Source: DATDOO01 sp035293245
GTDB lineage: Bacteria > Pseudomonadota > Gammaproteobacteria > Methylococcales > Methylococcaceae
Assembly: GCA_035293245.1 (NCBI GenBank)
Contig: DATDOO010000181.1
Location: 1-26,259 of the forward strand
Length of the DNA stretch: 26,259 nucleotides
Direction: 5' to 3'
Of the stretch, positions 1 through 7,632 are shown one piece after another (within the stretch, counting starts at the first letter, position 1; every line of letters starts with the position of its first letter). The translations under genes and the position numbers were made by a program. The notes under the pieces are model-generated. The model ran no database searches, had not been told where the DNA came from, and saw only the letters and a program-made list of their open reading frames with translations.

Positions 1-169
1 GGATATATGGCAGCAACTGCGTTACTTGACCGACGCATCAATGAAGAAAAGGCTTGCAAGCGGGAGGAGTCCATATATGCGGTGAGTCGGCGAAGCGCAT
101 CGTTCGCGACTGATGCGCCTCCTGACGTCGGCACATCCTACAAATGAGCCGGTCGAATTCGGCGGGCGA
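1..169. other. Window start, no supportable gene
   Basis: A reading frame runs from an ATG at 7 to a stop at 145-147 (46 codons), but it matches no family I recognise. Its second half reads through palindromic intergenic DNA: gcgcatc at 95-101 pairs with gatgcgc at 112-118. It could be the tail of something upstream or chance. I see no tRNA or clear promoter here. Confidence 0.4.
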
Positions 170-381
170 CAGCCAGCGTAGCCCGGAGGCCCCGCCGAGG
201 GGCGTCCGGGAACGGCATCGATGCAAAGAGCAGCGCGTTTCTATCGTCGGCGTGGATTCCCGGACGCGCTACCGCGCCTCCGGGCTACCGACTTGATTCC
301 GCTGGATCGCTGGGGTTGGGGCTGAAGGCGGGACGCAGAGCGTCCGAGTCGGCATTCCCACGCAGAGCGTGGGAACGATCA
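170..381 (+). repeat. Composite palindromic repeat, copy A (about 212 bp)
   Basis: This matches 917-1124 almost throughout, in the same orientation. It holds nested hairpins: gtagcccggaggc (178-190) pairs exactly with gcctccgggctac (276-288), and inside that gcgtccggga pairs with tcccggacgc. A spacer ending in ggggttggggctgaa follows, then two short palindromes, ggacgcagagcgtcc and cccacgcagagcgtggg. The last is a common REP-like motif in gammaproteobacterial intergenic DNA. No protein is encoded. Confidence 0.9.
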
Positions 382-443
382 TAAAGATCGGAGTTTTTCA
401 TCAACCTGTCAGGCAGCGCATACAACCCAACCACACCACCGCC

Positions 444-875
444 ATGTCTACTCTCGAACGCGCAATCGCCATTGCCGCACAATCGCACGCAGGACAACTG
501 GACAAGGCAGGCCAGCCGTACATCCTGCACCCGATTCGGGTGATGCTCAGCGTTGATGGACTCAACGAAAGAATCGCTGCGGTACTGCATGACGTCGTTG
601 AGGACTCATCCGTCACGCTCGATCAGCTCGCCGCAGAGGGCTTCCCCCACGAAGTCCTCTCGGCGGTCCAGGCGCTGACGAAGCAAAGCGGCGAATCGAG
701 GCTGGAGGCTGCCCAACGCGCTGCTGCGAACCCCATTGCCCGACGCGTCAAGCTGGCAGACAACGCGGAAAACATGGACCTGTCCCGCATCGCCAACCCG
801 ACAGCAAAGGACCACGCCCGCTTGGAGGAATACAGGAAAGTGCGTGAGATTTTGCTTGCGCCAGGTGCGGCTTAG
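444..875 (+). CDS. Small HD-domain phosphohydrolase, RelA/SpoT-hydrolase (Mesh1) type
   Basis: The 143-aa protein is essentially one HD domain of the kind that removes the 3'-pyrophosphate from (p)ppGpp in SpoT and Mesh1. Visible metal or active-site positions are H29 (in LHPIRV), the H49-D50 pair followed by E53-D54 (HDVVED), and D106 in VKLADN. It has no synthetase, TGS or ACT domain, and at 143 aa is shorter than Mesh1 (about 180 aa). The frame is open back to a GTG at 369, but that lies inside repeat copy A, so I chose the ATG at 444, where family similarity begins. No good Shine-Dalgarno sequence precedes it. Cytosolic alarmone or nucleotide hydrolysis is inferred from the family; the true substrate is unknown. 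The gene stands alone between two direct repeats. Confidence 0.8.
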   Translation: MSTLERAIAIAAQSHAGQLDKAGQPYILHPIRVMLSVDGLNERIAAVLHDVVEDSSVTLDQLAAEGFPHEVLSAVQALTKQSGESRLEAAQRAAANPIARRVKLADNAENMDLSRIANPTAKDHARLEEYRKVREILLAPGAA

Positions 876-916
876 CCCTTCCATCGAGCGGACTTCCAGC
901 GGATTGGTCCGGCGTT

Positions 917-1124
917 CAGCCAGCGTAGCCCGGAGGCTCCGCCAAGGGGCGTCCGGGAACGGCCTTGACACGAAGAATGGCGCGTATCGTCGGTGTGGAC
1001 TCCCGGACGCGCCATCGCGCCTCCGGGCTACCGACTTGATTCCGCTGGATCGCTGGGGTTGGGGCTGAAAGCGGGACGCAGAGCGTCCGGGGATGCGTTC
1101 CCACGCGGAGCGTGGGAACGATCA
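917..1124 (+). repeat. Composite palindromic repeat, copy B (about 208 bp)
   Basis: This is the second copy of the element at 170-381, in the same orientation. It has the same outer gtagcccggaggc/gcctccgggctac stem, the same ccgacttgattccgctgg segment and the same terminal palindrome, here gttcccacgcggagcgtggg. Copies differ by scattered substitutions and small indels, mostly in the hairpin loop. The two copies start 747 bp apart and bracket the HD-domain gene. Confidence 0.9.
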
Positions 1125-1151
1125 AGGCATGAGAAGGCTTGTCGCACTGAG

Positions 1152-1368
1152 ATGAGCAACACCCATCCAGAGCAGAAACAGGATGTCATCTGCCGCTGCA
1201 GCGGAACGACCGCCTGACAGATCAGGAGGTTGATCGACCAGGGCGTCGACGATATGGACAGCCTTTACAAGTGCCATGGGCGCCTGTTCGGGGTGCGGGG
1301 CTTGCGACACGGACATTCTGGACTTGTTGGCCACTCATCTTCCGCCGATTTCCTGCAACGCCGATTAG
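1152..1368 (+). pseudogene. Broken Bfd-like [2Fe-2S]-binding protein gene
   Basis: The ATG at 1152 opens a frame with the CxC motif C-R-C (codons 14-16) and stops at TGA 1215-1217. The same frame continues after the stop as QIRRLIDQGVDDMDSLYKC. Around 1271-1280 the frame must shift by one base to continue as ACSGCGACDTDILDLLATHL, which supplies the second cysteine pair, and it ends at TAG 1366-1368. Together this gives the CxC...CxxC layout of bacterioferritin-associated-ferredoxin-like domains, at the normal size of about 70 aa. Removing one c from tgcc (1270s) restores the frame. One nonsense codon plus one frameshift make this a decayed gene, unless both are sequencing errors. It sits just behind repeat copy B. 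Confidence 0.7.
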
Positions 1369-1435
1369 CGTCCGGAAGCCCCACCTAAGGGCATCCTGGA
1401 ACGGATGCCGACAGCGATATAGCGATGTTCCCGGG
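1364..1435 (+). repeat. Degenerate fragment of the composite repeat
   Basis: The stretch with gtccggaagccccacctaag, then catcctggaacggatgccg and a later gttcccggg, parallels the first 100 bp of copies A and B (cccggaggctccgccaagg, then cgtccgggaacgg). Divergence is much higher than between A and B, so this would be an older, truncated copy. From here to 1495 I see no gene. Confidence 0.5.
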
Positions 1436-1495
1436 TGCCCCGAGTCAACCAATTCGGCTCTCGGAGCAAAACGGTGGGAAAGCGCCAAGCGCAAT

Positions 1496-1960
1496 TCACG
1501 CGCCACAGCATTTCTTGAATTTCTTGCCGCTGCCGCAGGGACAGGGGTCGTTGCGGCCGGATTTGTTGGCGGCGGGCGCCGGGTGGACCTGGCCGTCCAG
1601 GTAATACCAGCGGCCGTCTTCCTTCAGAAAACGGCTGGTTTCGTGCAGGTAGCCGCGGCGGCCACCGATTTGCCAGTGGGCCTTGAATTCCACCCGCCCT
1701 TCGGCGTCGTTCTCTCCGCCGGCTTCGCTGCGCAGGATTTCCAGCTTCTGCCACATGCCGGTTTCGGCGGCCACCTCCGGCTGAACCGGACGGCTGCCAG
1801 GATGCCAAGTGACGGCGAGATAATCGCCCAGTCCCAGGGCGTAGGCGGCATAGCGGGAGCGCATGAGGGCTTCGGCGCTGGGGGCCGGGAGGCCTTCGTG
1901 GTAACGGCCGCAGCAGTCGGCGTAAGTCGCGCCGCTGCCGCAGGGGCAAGTGCGGGTCAT
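1496..1960 (-). CDS. ychJ: YchJ/UPF0225 family protein with two SEC-C zinc motifs
   Basis: The 154-aa protein carries a SEC-C zinc-binding motif at each end: CPCGSG...CC at residues 5-17 and CPCGSGKKFKKCC at 140-152. The middle (about 25-130) is the NTF2-like YchJ core, with RSRYAAYALG and LHETSRFLKEDGRWYYLDG. This is the usual YchJ length and layout. SEC-C motifs bind zinc and can contact ribosomes or partner proteins; the function of YchJ is not firmly established. Its ATG overlaps the stop of the upstream PaaK-like gene as ATGA (1957-1960), so the two are very likely co-transcribed and translationally coupled. Confidence 0.92.
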   Translation of the reverse strand: MTRTCPCGSGATYADCCGRYHEGLPAPSAEALMRSRYAAYALGLGDYLAVTWHPGSRPVQPEVAAETGMWQKLEILRSEAGGENDAEGRVEFKAHWQIGGRRGYLHETSRFLKEDGRWYYLDGQVHPAPAANKSGRNDPCPCGSGKKFKKCCGA

Positions 1961-3450
1961 GGGGCTTTCCGGGTGTAACGGTGCTTGACGCCGACCGGGA
2001 AGTATTCCGGATCGGCGAAGGGGCGCAGTTCGATGTGCGGCGTCTGCCGCTCCGGCGGGATGTAGTGGGCGAATTCGCTGTTCAGCCTTAACAGTTCCCG
2101 CCGCACCGACTCGCCCGCCCGCGCCGCCTTTTCGGCGTCGGCTGCCACGCCGGGCAATAACTCCACGGCGATGCGCAGCACTTTGTCGCCAACCGCATCT
2201 TCCGCGGTTTCCAGCACGAACTTGCCGCTCGCCCAGGCGCTGAGGTCCGGCTGTTCCAGGCCGACGGTGACGTTTTCCGGATAAATGTTGGCGCCGTAAT
2301 AGGACACGGTGAAGTCGGCGCGGCCGAACACGTAGACGAAGGGCAGCGGGTAATCGGGCCGCGCAGGGTCCAGGCCGTATTCGGCGAGGTCGGCGCCCCG
2401 TTCGTGCAGGAATTCCATCATGCGTTCGTGGCCGACGATGCCGCCCTGGTCGGCGATGTGGTAGCGCAGCAAGGGCACGCCGTTGTCGCCGGACACCACC
2501 AGGGTGCCGTCGTGCTCCTCGAAGAAACGGCTCATGGGATCGTACTGCACCAGCGTCGGCAGGCGCGCTTCACCGAACAGTTCCCGCGCCGCATCCGGAT
2601 GGGCGGCCAGATAGCGGCGGATGGCGATGCTGAGGGGCGTTTCGTTGCCCAGCACGCCGCCGTCGGCGGTGCCGTACAGGGAAGCCGAGCCGTAACACAG
2701 GTCCGGCGTCCCGACCCGGTTGGCCACCAGCGCCCGCCATTCCTCGCTGAATACTTCGCCGGCAAAGACCATTTTCACGCTGTAGCGCGGCCATTCGATG
2801 CCCTCGGCGAGTCCGGCATCCACCATGTCCTTGATGAAGGGCGGATAGCCCAGCAGCACGGTTTGCCGGAACTGCGGCGACAGGGCTTTCACCACGCGGA
2901 AAATCTCCGCCTTGTTGTTGCCGGGCGTGGCCACCAACAAAGGGTAGCCTTTCTGCGCCAGGTGCCAGCAGCAGGAAGCCGTGTACATGCCGCCCACCCA
3001 GTTGCCCAGGGCAAAGCAGACCACGGCCAGGGTGGTCTTCTCGTGAGCGCGGAAGGCCCGGAACACCTGTTCGAAACGCAAAGCCACGTCGTATTCGTCG
3101 GCAAGCGAGCGCGGCCAGAAGGTGGGCGTGCCGGTGGAACCGGAGGACACGGCGATGCGCGCGCAGGACGCCAGCTCGCCGCCGCGGCAGCGCTCGGCCA
3201 GGGGGTACGCCTGCATGTAGTTGGGCTTGCCGGTCAGCGGCAGGCGCTGGAAATCCGCGAAGGTCTTTGCCCCGTCGGGCTGCACGCCGTGGGCCTGCAG
3301 GAATTTCCGGTAGGCGGGGACGCTGGCCGCCGAGCGCTGGAACAGGCGCAACACCGCCGCCTCGGGATCGTCCGCCAGGCGTCGGCGCATGAGATCGTCG
3401 AAGGGTGTCCCGAAAAATACCGGCTGGGATTCCAGGGTCGGATGCGTCAT
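1957..3450 (-). CDS. Phenylacetate-CoA ligase-like (PaaK/CapK) adenylate-forming enzyme
   Basis: The 497-aa protein belongs to the ANL adenylate-forming superfamily, in the PaaK/CapK branch. The phosphate-binding loop is SSGSTGTPT (residues 102-110). Further on, YGSASLYG resembles the A5 region, and VYVFGRADFTVSYYGANIYP marks the hinge and start of the mobile C-terminal domain. Such enzymes activate a carboxylate with ATP and often pass it to CoA; the acid used here cannot be read from the sequence. No other phenylacetate catabolism gene is present, so I do not call it paaK. The frame stays open to 3612, but the extension is arginine/proline-rich with no family look, so I prefer the ATG at 3450 (MTHPTLES). 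The ribosome site is weak. ychJ overlaps its stop by 4 bp. Confidence 0.8.
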   Translation of the reverse strand: MTHPTLESQPVFFGTPFDDLMRRRLADDPEAAVLRLFQRSAASVPAYRKFLQAHGVQPDGAKTFADFQRLPLTGKPNYMQAYPLAERCRGGELASCARIAVSSGSTGTPTFWPRSLADEYDVALRFEQVFRAFRAHEKTTLAVVCFALGNWVGGMYTASCCWHLAQKGYPLLVATPGNNKAEIFRVVKALSPQFRQTVLLGYPPFIKDMVDAGLAEGIEWPRYSVKMVFAGEVFSEEWRALVANRVGTPDLCYGSASLYGTADGGVLGNETPLSIAIRRYLAAHPDAARELFGEARLPTLVQYDPMSRFFEEHDGTLVVSGDNGVPLLRYHIADQGGIVGHERMMEFLHERGADLAEYGLDPARPDYPLPFVYVFGRADFTVSYYGANIYPENVTVGLEQPDLSAWASGKFVLETAEDAVGDKVLRIAVELLPGVAADAEKAARAGESVRRELLRLNSEFAHYIPPERQTPHIELRPFADPEYFPVGVKHRYTRKAP

Positions 3451-3786
3451 GGGATGCTGTCTCAATGCTGGTTGGAACGCCCGGCGGCGTACCGTAGTTG
3501 CCGGGGGGCTGACGGGATTTTCCGGCAGAACAGGCAAGGTTCCAAGTGGAGACGCCGGCACCTTGAGGCAAGGGAACCCAAACGCCGGCCGAGTGGAGCA
3601 CATGCACCGCATACCGTTGCCCGATTAACAACCGCGAAAGGCCCGCGATGCGTGCCGACTTAATGGAAAACAACATGGCCTCTGCGTCGGATTTCCGCCC
3701 AGGCAGGGCGACGCCGTCCCGCCATGGGGGCCGGCGCGGTTTTGCTATGCCGCTGGAGCACGGTTTAGTGCGAAAATAACAGCACC
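3451..3786. other. Divergent intergenic region, no gene seen
   Basis: These 336 bp separate the minus-strand PaaK-like gene from cimA and must hold both promoters. No convincing -35/-10 pair, riboswitch or hairpin with a T-run was found. A short frame at 3675-3776 (about 33 codons) has no support. Confidence 0.5.
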
Positions 3787-5352
3787 ATGAATCAAATCGC
3801 TCTCTACGACACCACCCTGCGGGACGGCGCCCAGCGGGAGGACATTTCCCTGTCCTGCGACGACAAGCTGGCGATCGCGCTCCGCCTGGACCAGATGGGC
3901 ATTCATTACATCGAGGCCGGCTGGCCGGGCTCTAACCCCAAGGATGCCGAGTTTTTCCAGCGCGCCAAACAGTTGCCCCTTCGCCAGGCCAGGATTACGG
4001 CCTTCGGCAGCACCCGGCGCAAGCTGGGCCAGTGCGAGTCGGACAAGAATCTGCTGGCGCTGATTGCCGCCAGGACGCCGGCCGTAACGCTGGTGGGCAA
4101 GAGCTGGGATTTCCAGGTGGAAAAGGTGCTGGAAACCACCGTGGAGGAAAACCTGGCCATGATCCGCGACAGCATCGCCTTCATGAAAAACCACGCCGGC
4201 GAGGTCATGTTCGACGGCGAGCACTTTTTCGACGGCTTCAAGGCCAATCCGGACTACGCCTTGGCCACCCTGAAGGCCGCCCAGGATGCGGGGGCGGATT
4301 TTGCGGTGCTGTGCGACACCAACGGCGGCTGCCTGCCCTGGGAGGTGGAAGCCATCGTCCGCGAGGTGCACGGCCGGATCGCCTGCCGCCTGGGTGTGCA
4401 CGTGCACAACGATTCGGGCTGCGCGGTGGCCAACTCCCTGGCCGCGGTGCGCGGCGGCTGCACGCAGATTCAGGGCACCATCAACGGCTACGGCGAACGG
4501 GTCGGCAACGCGGACCTGACCAGCATCATCCCCGCCCTGCAGCTCAAGATGGGCTACGCCGTCGTGGATCCGGCCCATCTGCGCGAGCTGACGGCCATGT
4601 CCCGCTACGTGGCCGAGATTGCCAATCTGGCCCACAACCGCCACCAGCCTTACGTGGGCGAGAGCGCCTTCGCCCACAAGGGCGGCATTCACGCCGCCGC
4701 CATGCTGAAAACCGCCGATAGTTACCAGCACATGGACCCGGCCATCGTCGGCAACGTGTCGCGCATGGTGGTCTCCGAGCTGTCCGGACGCGGCAACGTG
4801 CTGGCGCTGGCGCAGCAGCGGGGGCTGGAGATCAGCGACGAAAAAGCCCAGCGCGTGCTCGACCAGTTGAAAAAGCTGGAACACCTGGGCTATGCCTTCG
4901 AAGCGGCCGACGCGTCCATGGATTTGCTCATCCACCGCGCCCGCAGCGACTACAAGCCGCCCTTCGAGCTGATCGACTTTTTCGTGCTCTCGGAACACCG
5001 CCGCGGCCGGGGACTCCTGTCGGAAGCGACGGTCAAGGTGCGCGTGGGCGATGCCGTCCGCTTTACCGCCGCCGAGGGCAACGGACCGGTCAACGCCTTG
5101 GCGCAGGCGCTGCACCAGGTGCTCTGCGAGCATTACCCGGAGTTGGCGGAAGTGCAGCTTACGGACTACAAGGTGCGCATCCTCAATTCCGACAAAGGCA
5201 CCGCCTCCGTCACCCGCGTCCTGATGGACTTTCACGACGGCGAGCGCGCCTGGACCACCGTGGGCGCCAGCCCCAACATCATCGAAGCGAGCTGGCAGGC
5301 CCTGGCCGACAGCATGGAATATGCCCTGACGCCGGTCGCCAGCCGGACCTAG
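3787..5352 (+). CDS. cimA: (R)-citramalate synthase
   Basis: The 521-aa enzyme joins pyruvate and acetyl-CoA to give (R)-citramalate, the entry to threonine-independent 2-oxobutyrate and isoleucine synthesis. The N-terminal HMGL-like TIM barrel has the signature YDTTLRDGAQRE (residues 7-18), with D8, R12 and D13 as expected catalytic or metal positions. HVHND (205-209) supplies metal-binding histidines, and GYGERVGNADL (234-244) closes the site. The part after about 380 fits the LeuA-type allosteric dimer domain, which in the family senses isoleucine or leucine. The wording around DTTLRDGAQ and the length favour CimA (TIGR00977-like) over 2-isopropylmalate synthase. The start is the only sensible ATG; the Shine-Dalgarno is poor. 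An intrinsic terminator follows directly. ilvD downstream serves the same pathway. Confidence 0.9.
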   Translation: MNQIALYDTTLRDGAQREDISLSCDDKLAIALRLDQMGIHYIEAGWPGSNPKDAEFFQRAKQLPLRQARITAFGSTRRKLGQCESDKNLLALIAARTPAVTLVGKSWDFQVEKVLETTVEENLAMIRDSIAFMKNHAGEVMFDGEHFFDGFKANPDYALATLKAAQDAGADFAVLCDTNGGCLPWEVEAIVREVHGRIACRLGVHVHNDSGCAVANSLAAVRGGCTQIQGTINGYGERVGNADLTSIIPALQLKMGYAVVDPAHLRELTAMSRYVAEIANLAHNRHQPYVGESAFAHKGGIHAAAMLKTADSYQHMDPAIVGNVSRMVVSELSGRGNVLALAQQRGLEISDEKAQRVLDQLKKLEHLGYAFEAADASMDLLIHRARSDYKPPFELIDFFVLSEHRRGRGLLSEATVKVRVGDAVRFTAAEGNGPVNALAQALHQVLCEHYPELAEVQLTDYKVRILNSDKGTASVTRVLMDFHDGERAWTTVGASPNIIEASWQALADSMEYALTPVASRT

Positions 5353-5361
5353 GCCGCCCAC

Positions 5362-5395
5362 CGCGCGGCGATTCTTGTCTCGCCGGGCGTTTTTT
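5362..5395 (+). terminator. Intrinsic terminator of cimA
   Basis: The stem cgcgcggcga (5362-5371) pairs with tcgccgggcg (5380-5389) with one mismatch, and six T follow (5390-5395). It begins 9 bp after the cimA stop. Confidence 0.8.
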
Positions 5396-5402
5396 ATATA
5401 AT
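5375..5402 (+). promoter_or_regulatory. Sigma70-type promoter for argDF
   Basis: A perfect -10 box TATAAT lies at 5397-5402. The -35 candidate TTGTCT (5375-5380, 4 of 6 consensus) lies 16 bp upstream. The -35 sits in the loop of the cimA terminator and the -10 begins one base after its T-run, so the two signals share DNA. The transcript would start near 5409. Confidence 0.7.
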
Positions 5403-5422
5403 CCACAAAACGGTTGCACGCC

Positions 5423-5454
5423 AAGGCAGTCCTCGGGACTGCCTTTTTGTTTTT
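5423..5454 (+). terminator. Terminator-like hairpin in the argD leader (candidate attenuator)
   Basis: aaggcagtcc (5423-5432) pairs perfectly with ggactgcctt (5436-5445) around a 3-nt loop, followed by tttgttttt. It lies between the TATAAT promoter and the argD ribosome site, so most transcripts from that promoter could stop after about 45 nt unless something prevents it. No leader peptide rich in arginine codons and no clear antiterminator pairing was found. Confidence 0.7.
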
Positions 5455-5476
5455 CGGAAAAATAACAAGGACCGCC

Positions 5477-6646
5477 ATGAGCAGCTTTGTGATGCCCACT
5501 TATGCCCGCCAGCCCGTGACCTTCGCGCGCGGCGAAGGAGCGTGGCTGTGGGATACGGACGGCAAGCGCTATCTGGATGCCATTTCCGGCGTCGCGGTGT
5601 GCAGCCTGGGGCACGCCCATCCCAAAGTGCGCGACGCCCTGTGCGCCCAGGCGGGCACGCTGCTGCATACCTCCAACATCTACCGCATCGAAAAGCAGGA
5701 ACGACTGGCGGCCGAACTGGTCCGGCTGAGCGGCATGGACAACGCGTTTTTCGGCAACTCCGGGGCGGAAGCCAACGAAGCGGCCATCAAGATCGCCCGC
5801 CGCCATGGGCACGAGAAGGGCATCGACCGGCCGGAAATCGTGGTCATGGACGGCAGCTTCCACGGCCGCACCCTGGCCACCCTCAGCGCCACGGGCAATC
5901 CCAAAGTCCGGCAGGGCTTCGAGCCGCTGGTGGAAGGGTTTGTGCGCGTGCCGTACGACGATCTCGCGGCGGTCGCCGCCCTGGATTCGCCCCACATCGC
6001 CGCCGTGCTGGTGGAGCCGGTGCAGGGCGAAGGCGGCGTGCGCGTTCCCGCAGCGGACTACCTGCCCGGCCTGCGCCAACTGTGCGACGAGCGCGGCTGG
6101 CTGCTGATGCTGGACGAGGTGCAGACGGGCATCGGCCGCACCGGAAAGATGTTCGCCTTCCAGCATCACGGCATCCTGCCGGACGTGATGACCCTGGCCA
6201 AGGCCCTGGGCAATGGCGTGCCCATCGGCGCGTGTCTGGCGCACGGCGCGGCAGCCGGCCTCTTAAAAGCCGGCCAGCACGCTTCCACCTTCGGCGGCAA
6301 TTTGCTGGCCTGCGCCGCGGCACTGGCGGTGCTGGAGGTTGTGGAGCGGGATAATCTGGCCGAGCGCGCCGCCGTACTCGGCCGGCACTTGCTCGACGCC
6401 TTCGGTGCCCGGCTGGGCGGTAAAAACGGCGTGACCGCCATTCGCGGCCAAGGGCTGATGCTGGGCATCGAACTCGACCGTCCTTGCGCGGAACTGGTAG
6501 GCAAGGCCCTGGAACACGGGCTGCTCGTCAACGTCACCGCCGAGCGGGTCGTCCGTCTGCTGCCGCCGCTGATTCTTTCCGACGAAGACGCGGAATCGCT
6601 TGTGGCCGGCGTATCCACCCTCATCGAAAACTTTTTGCAAACATGA
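5477..6646 (+). CDS. argD: Acetylornithine aminotransferase
   Basis: The 389-aa class III PLP-dependent aminotransferase converts N-acetylglutamate semialdehyde to N-acetylornithine in arginine synthesis; ArgD enzymes can also serve lysine synthesis. Seen in the sequence: the NSGAEANEAAIKIAR cofactor region (94-108), the LDEVQTGIGRTG block (212-223) with the PLP-contacting Asp, and the Schiff-base lysine K242 in TLAKALGNGVP. The length is normal for ArgD. The ATG at 5477 has AAGGA (5467-5471) five bases upstream. The frame is open back to a TTG at 5414, but that extension reads through the leader hairpin. The stop overlaps the argF start as ATGA, so the two are coupled. The hairpin in the leader suggests attenuation. 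Confidence 0.95.
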   Translation: MSSFVMPTYARQPVTFARGEGAWLWDTDGKRYLDAISGVAVCSLGHAHPKVRDALCAQAGTLLHTSNIYRIEKQERLAAELVRLSGMDNAFFGNSGAEANEAAIKIARRHGHEKGIDRPEIVVMDGSFHGRTLATLSATGNPKVRQGFEPLVEGFVRVPYDDLAAVAALDSPHIAAVLVEPVQGEGGVRVPAADYLPGLRQLCDERGWLLMLDEVQTGIGRTGKMFAFQHHGILPDVMTLAKALGNGVPIGACLAHGAAAGLLKAGQHASTFGGNLLACAAALAVLEVVERDNLAERAAVLGRHLLDAFGARLGGKNGVTAIRGQGLMLGIELDRPCAELVGKALEHGLLVNVTAERVVRLLPPLILSDEDAESLVAGVSTLIENFLQT

Positions 6647-7563
6647 ACCCCCGCCACTTCATCAGCCTGTTCGACCTGAGTGCGGAAGAAATTCGCGCCC
6701 TCCTGCACCGCGCCATCGAACTCAAGACCCGCCGCGACGATTACGAACCGCTGAAGAACCGGGTGCTGGGGATGATTTTCGAGAAATCCTCCACCCGCAC
6801 CCGTGTCTCCTTCGAGGTGGCCATGGCGCAATTCGGCGGCAGCGCCATTTTTCTTTCGCCGCGCGACACGCAACTCGGGCGTGGCGAGCCCATCGAGGAC
6901 TCCGCCCGGGTCATGTCGCGCATGGTCGATTGCGTCATGCTGCGCACCTTCCGCCACGACACGGTGACGACTTTCGCCGCCCATTCGCGGGTGCCGGTCA
7001 TCAACGGCCTGACCGACCTTTTGCACCCTTGCCAGTTGCTGGCCGACCTGCAAACCTTCTTCGAGCACCGCGGCGACATCGCCGGCAAAACCGTGGCCTG
7101 GATCGGCGACGGCAACAACATGTGCAACAGCTTCATCGAAGCGGCGATCGTGCTGGATTTCACATTGAACATCGCCTGTCCGGAAGGCTACGATCCCGAT
7201 GCCGCGCTGCTCGCCCAAGCCGGCGGCCGGGTGCGCGTCGAGCGCGATCCGGCGGCGGCGGCGGCGGGCGCGCATCTGGTGGCGACCGACGTGTGGGCCA
7301 GCATGGGCCAGGAAGAGGAGCAGGAGCAACGTTGCCAGGCCTTTGCCTGCTTCCAGGTGGACGCGCCGCTCATGGCGCGCGCCGCGCGCGACGCGGTATT
7401 CATGCATTGCCTGCCGGCGCACCGCGGCGAGGAGGTTTCCGCGGAGGTCATCGACGGCCCGCAGAGCGTGGTGTGGGACGAGGCGGAAAACCGCCTGCAC
7501 GCGCAGAAGGCGTTGCTGGAGTTTCTGCTCGTTCCGCAGAAGCTGCTCGCCAACCCGGCCTGA
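6643..7563 (+). CDS. argF: Ornithine carbamoyltransferase, catabolic/anabolic OTC family
   Basis: The 306-aa cytosolic enzyme makes citrulline from ornithine and carbamoyl phosphate. The carbamoyl-phosphate loop STRTR is at 50-54 within EKSSTRTRVSFE. HPCQ (128-131) and HCLPAHRGEE (from 255) are the other classical OTC motifs; HCLP separates OTC from aspartate carbamoyltransferase. The length fits the anabolic type of about 305 aa. The start ATG lies in the argD stop (6643-6646, ATGA), which indicates translational coupling in an argD-argF operon. The neighbouring ArgD supplies an earlier step of the same pathway. Confidence 0.96.
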   Translation: MNPRHFISLFDLSAEEIRALLHRAIELKTRRDDYEPLKNRVLGMIFEKSSTRTRVSFEVAMAQFGGSAIFLSPRDTQLGRGEPIEDSARVMSRMVDCVMLRTFRHDTVTTFAAHSRVPVINGLTDLLHPCQLLADLQTFFEHRGDIAGKTVAWIGDGNNMCNSFIEAAIVLDFTLNIACPEGYDPDAALLAQAGGRVRVERDPAAAAAGAHLVATDVWASMGQEEEQEQRCQAFACFQVDAPLMARAARDAVFMHCLPAHRGEEVSAEVIDGPQSVVWDEAENRLHAQKALLEFLLVPQKLLANPA

Positions 7564-7632
7564 CGGACGGGCGGGCCGTAGCCGAACTTGCTAGAATCTT
7601 CCGATCCCACCCTATTCAAGGAACGCTCTTCC

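Noticed and set aside
1215..1217. In-frame TGA in the Bfd-like gene as a possible selenocysteine codon
   Set aside because: A separate frameshift further on also breaks the frame, no SECIS-like hairpin was seen, and no family member has a cysteine at this position to my knowledge.
2404..3663. 419-codon plus-strand open frame opposite the PaaK-like gene
   Set aside because: Antisense shadow rich in His/Gly/Arg; the minus strand has a coherent ANL enzyme.
3745..5499. 584-codon minus-strand open frame opposite cimA
   Set aside because: Antisense shadow caused by high GC; no domain recognised and no ribosome site.
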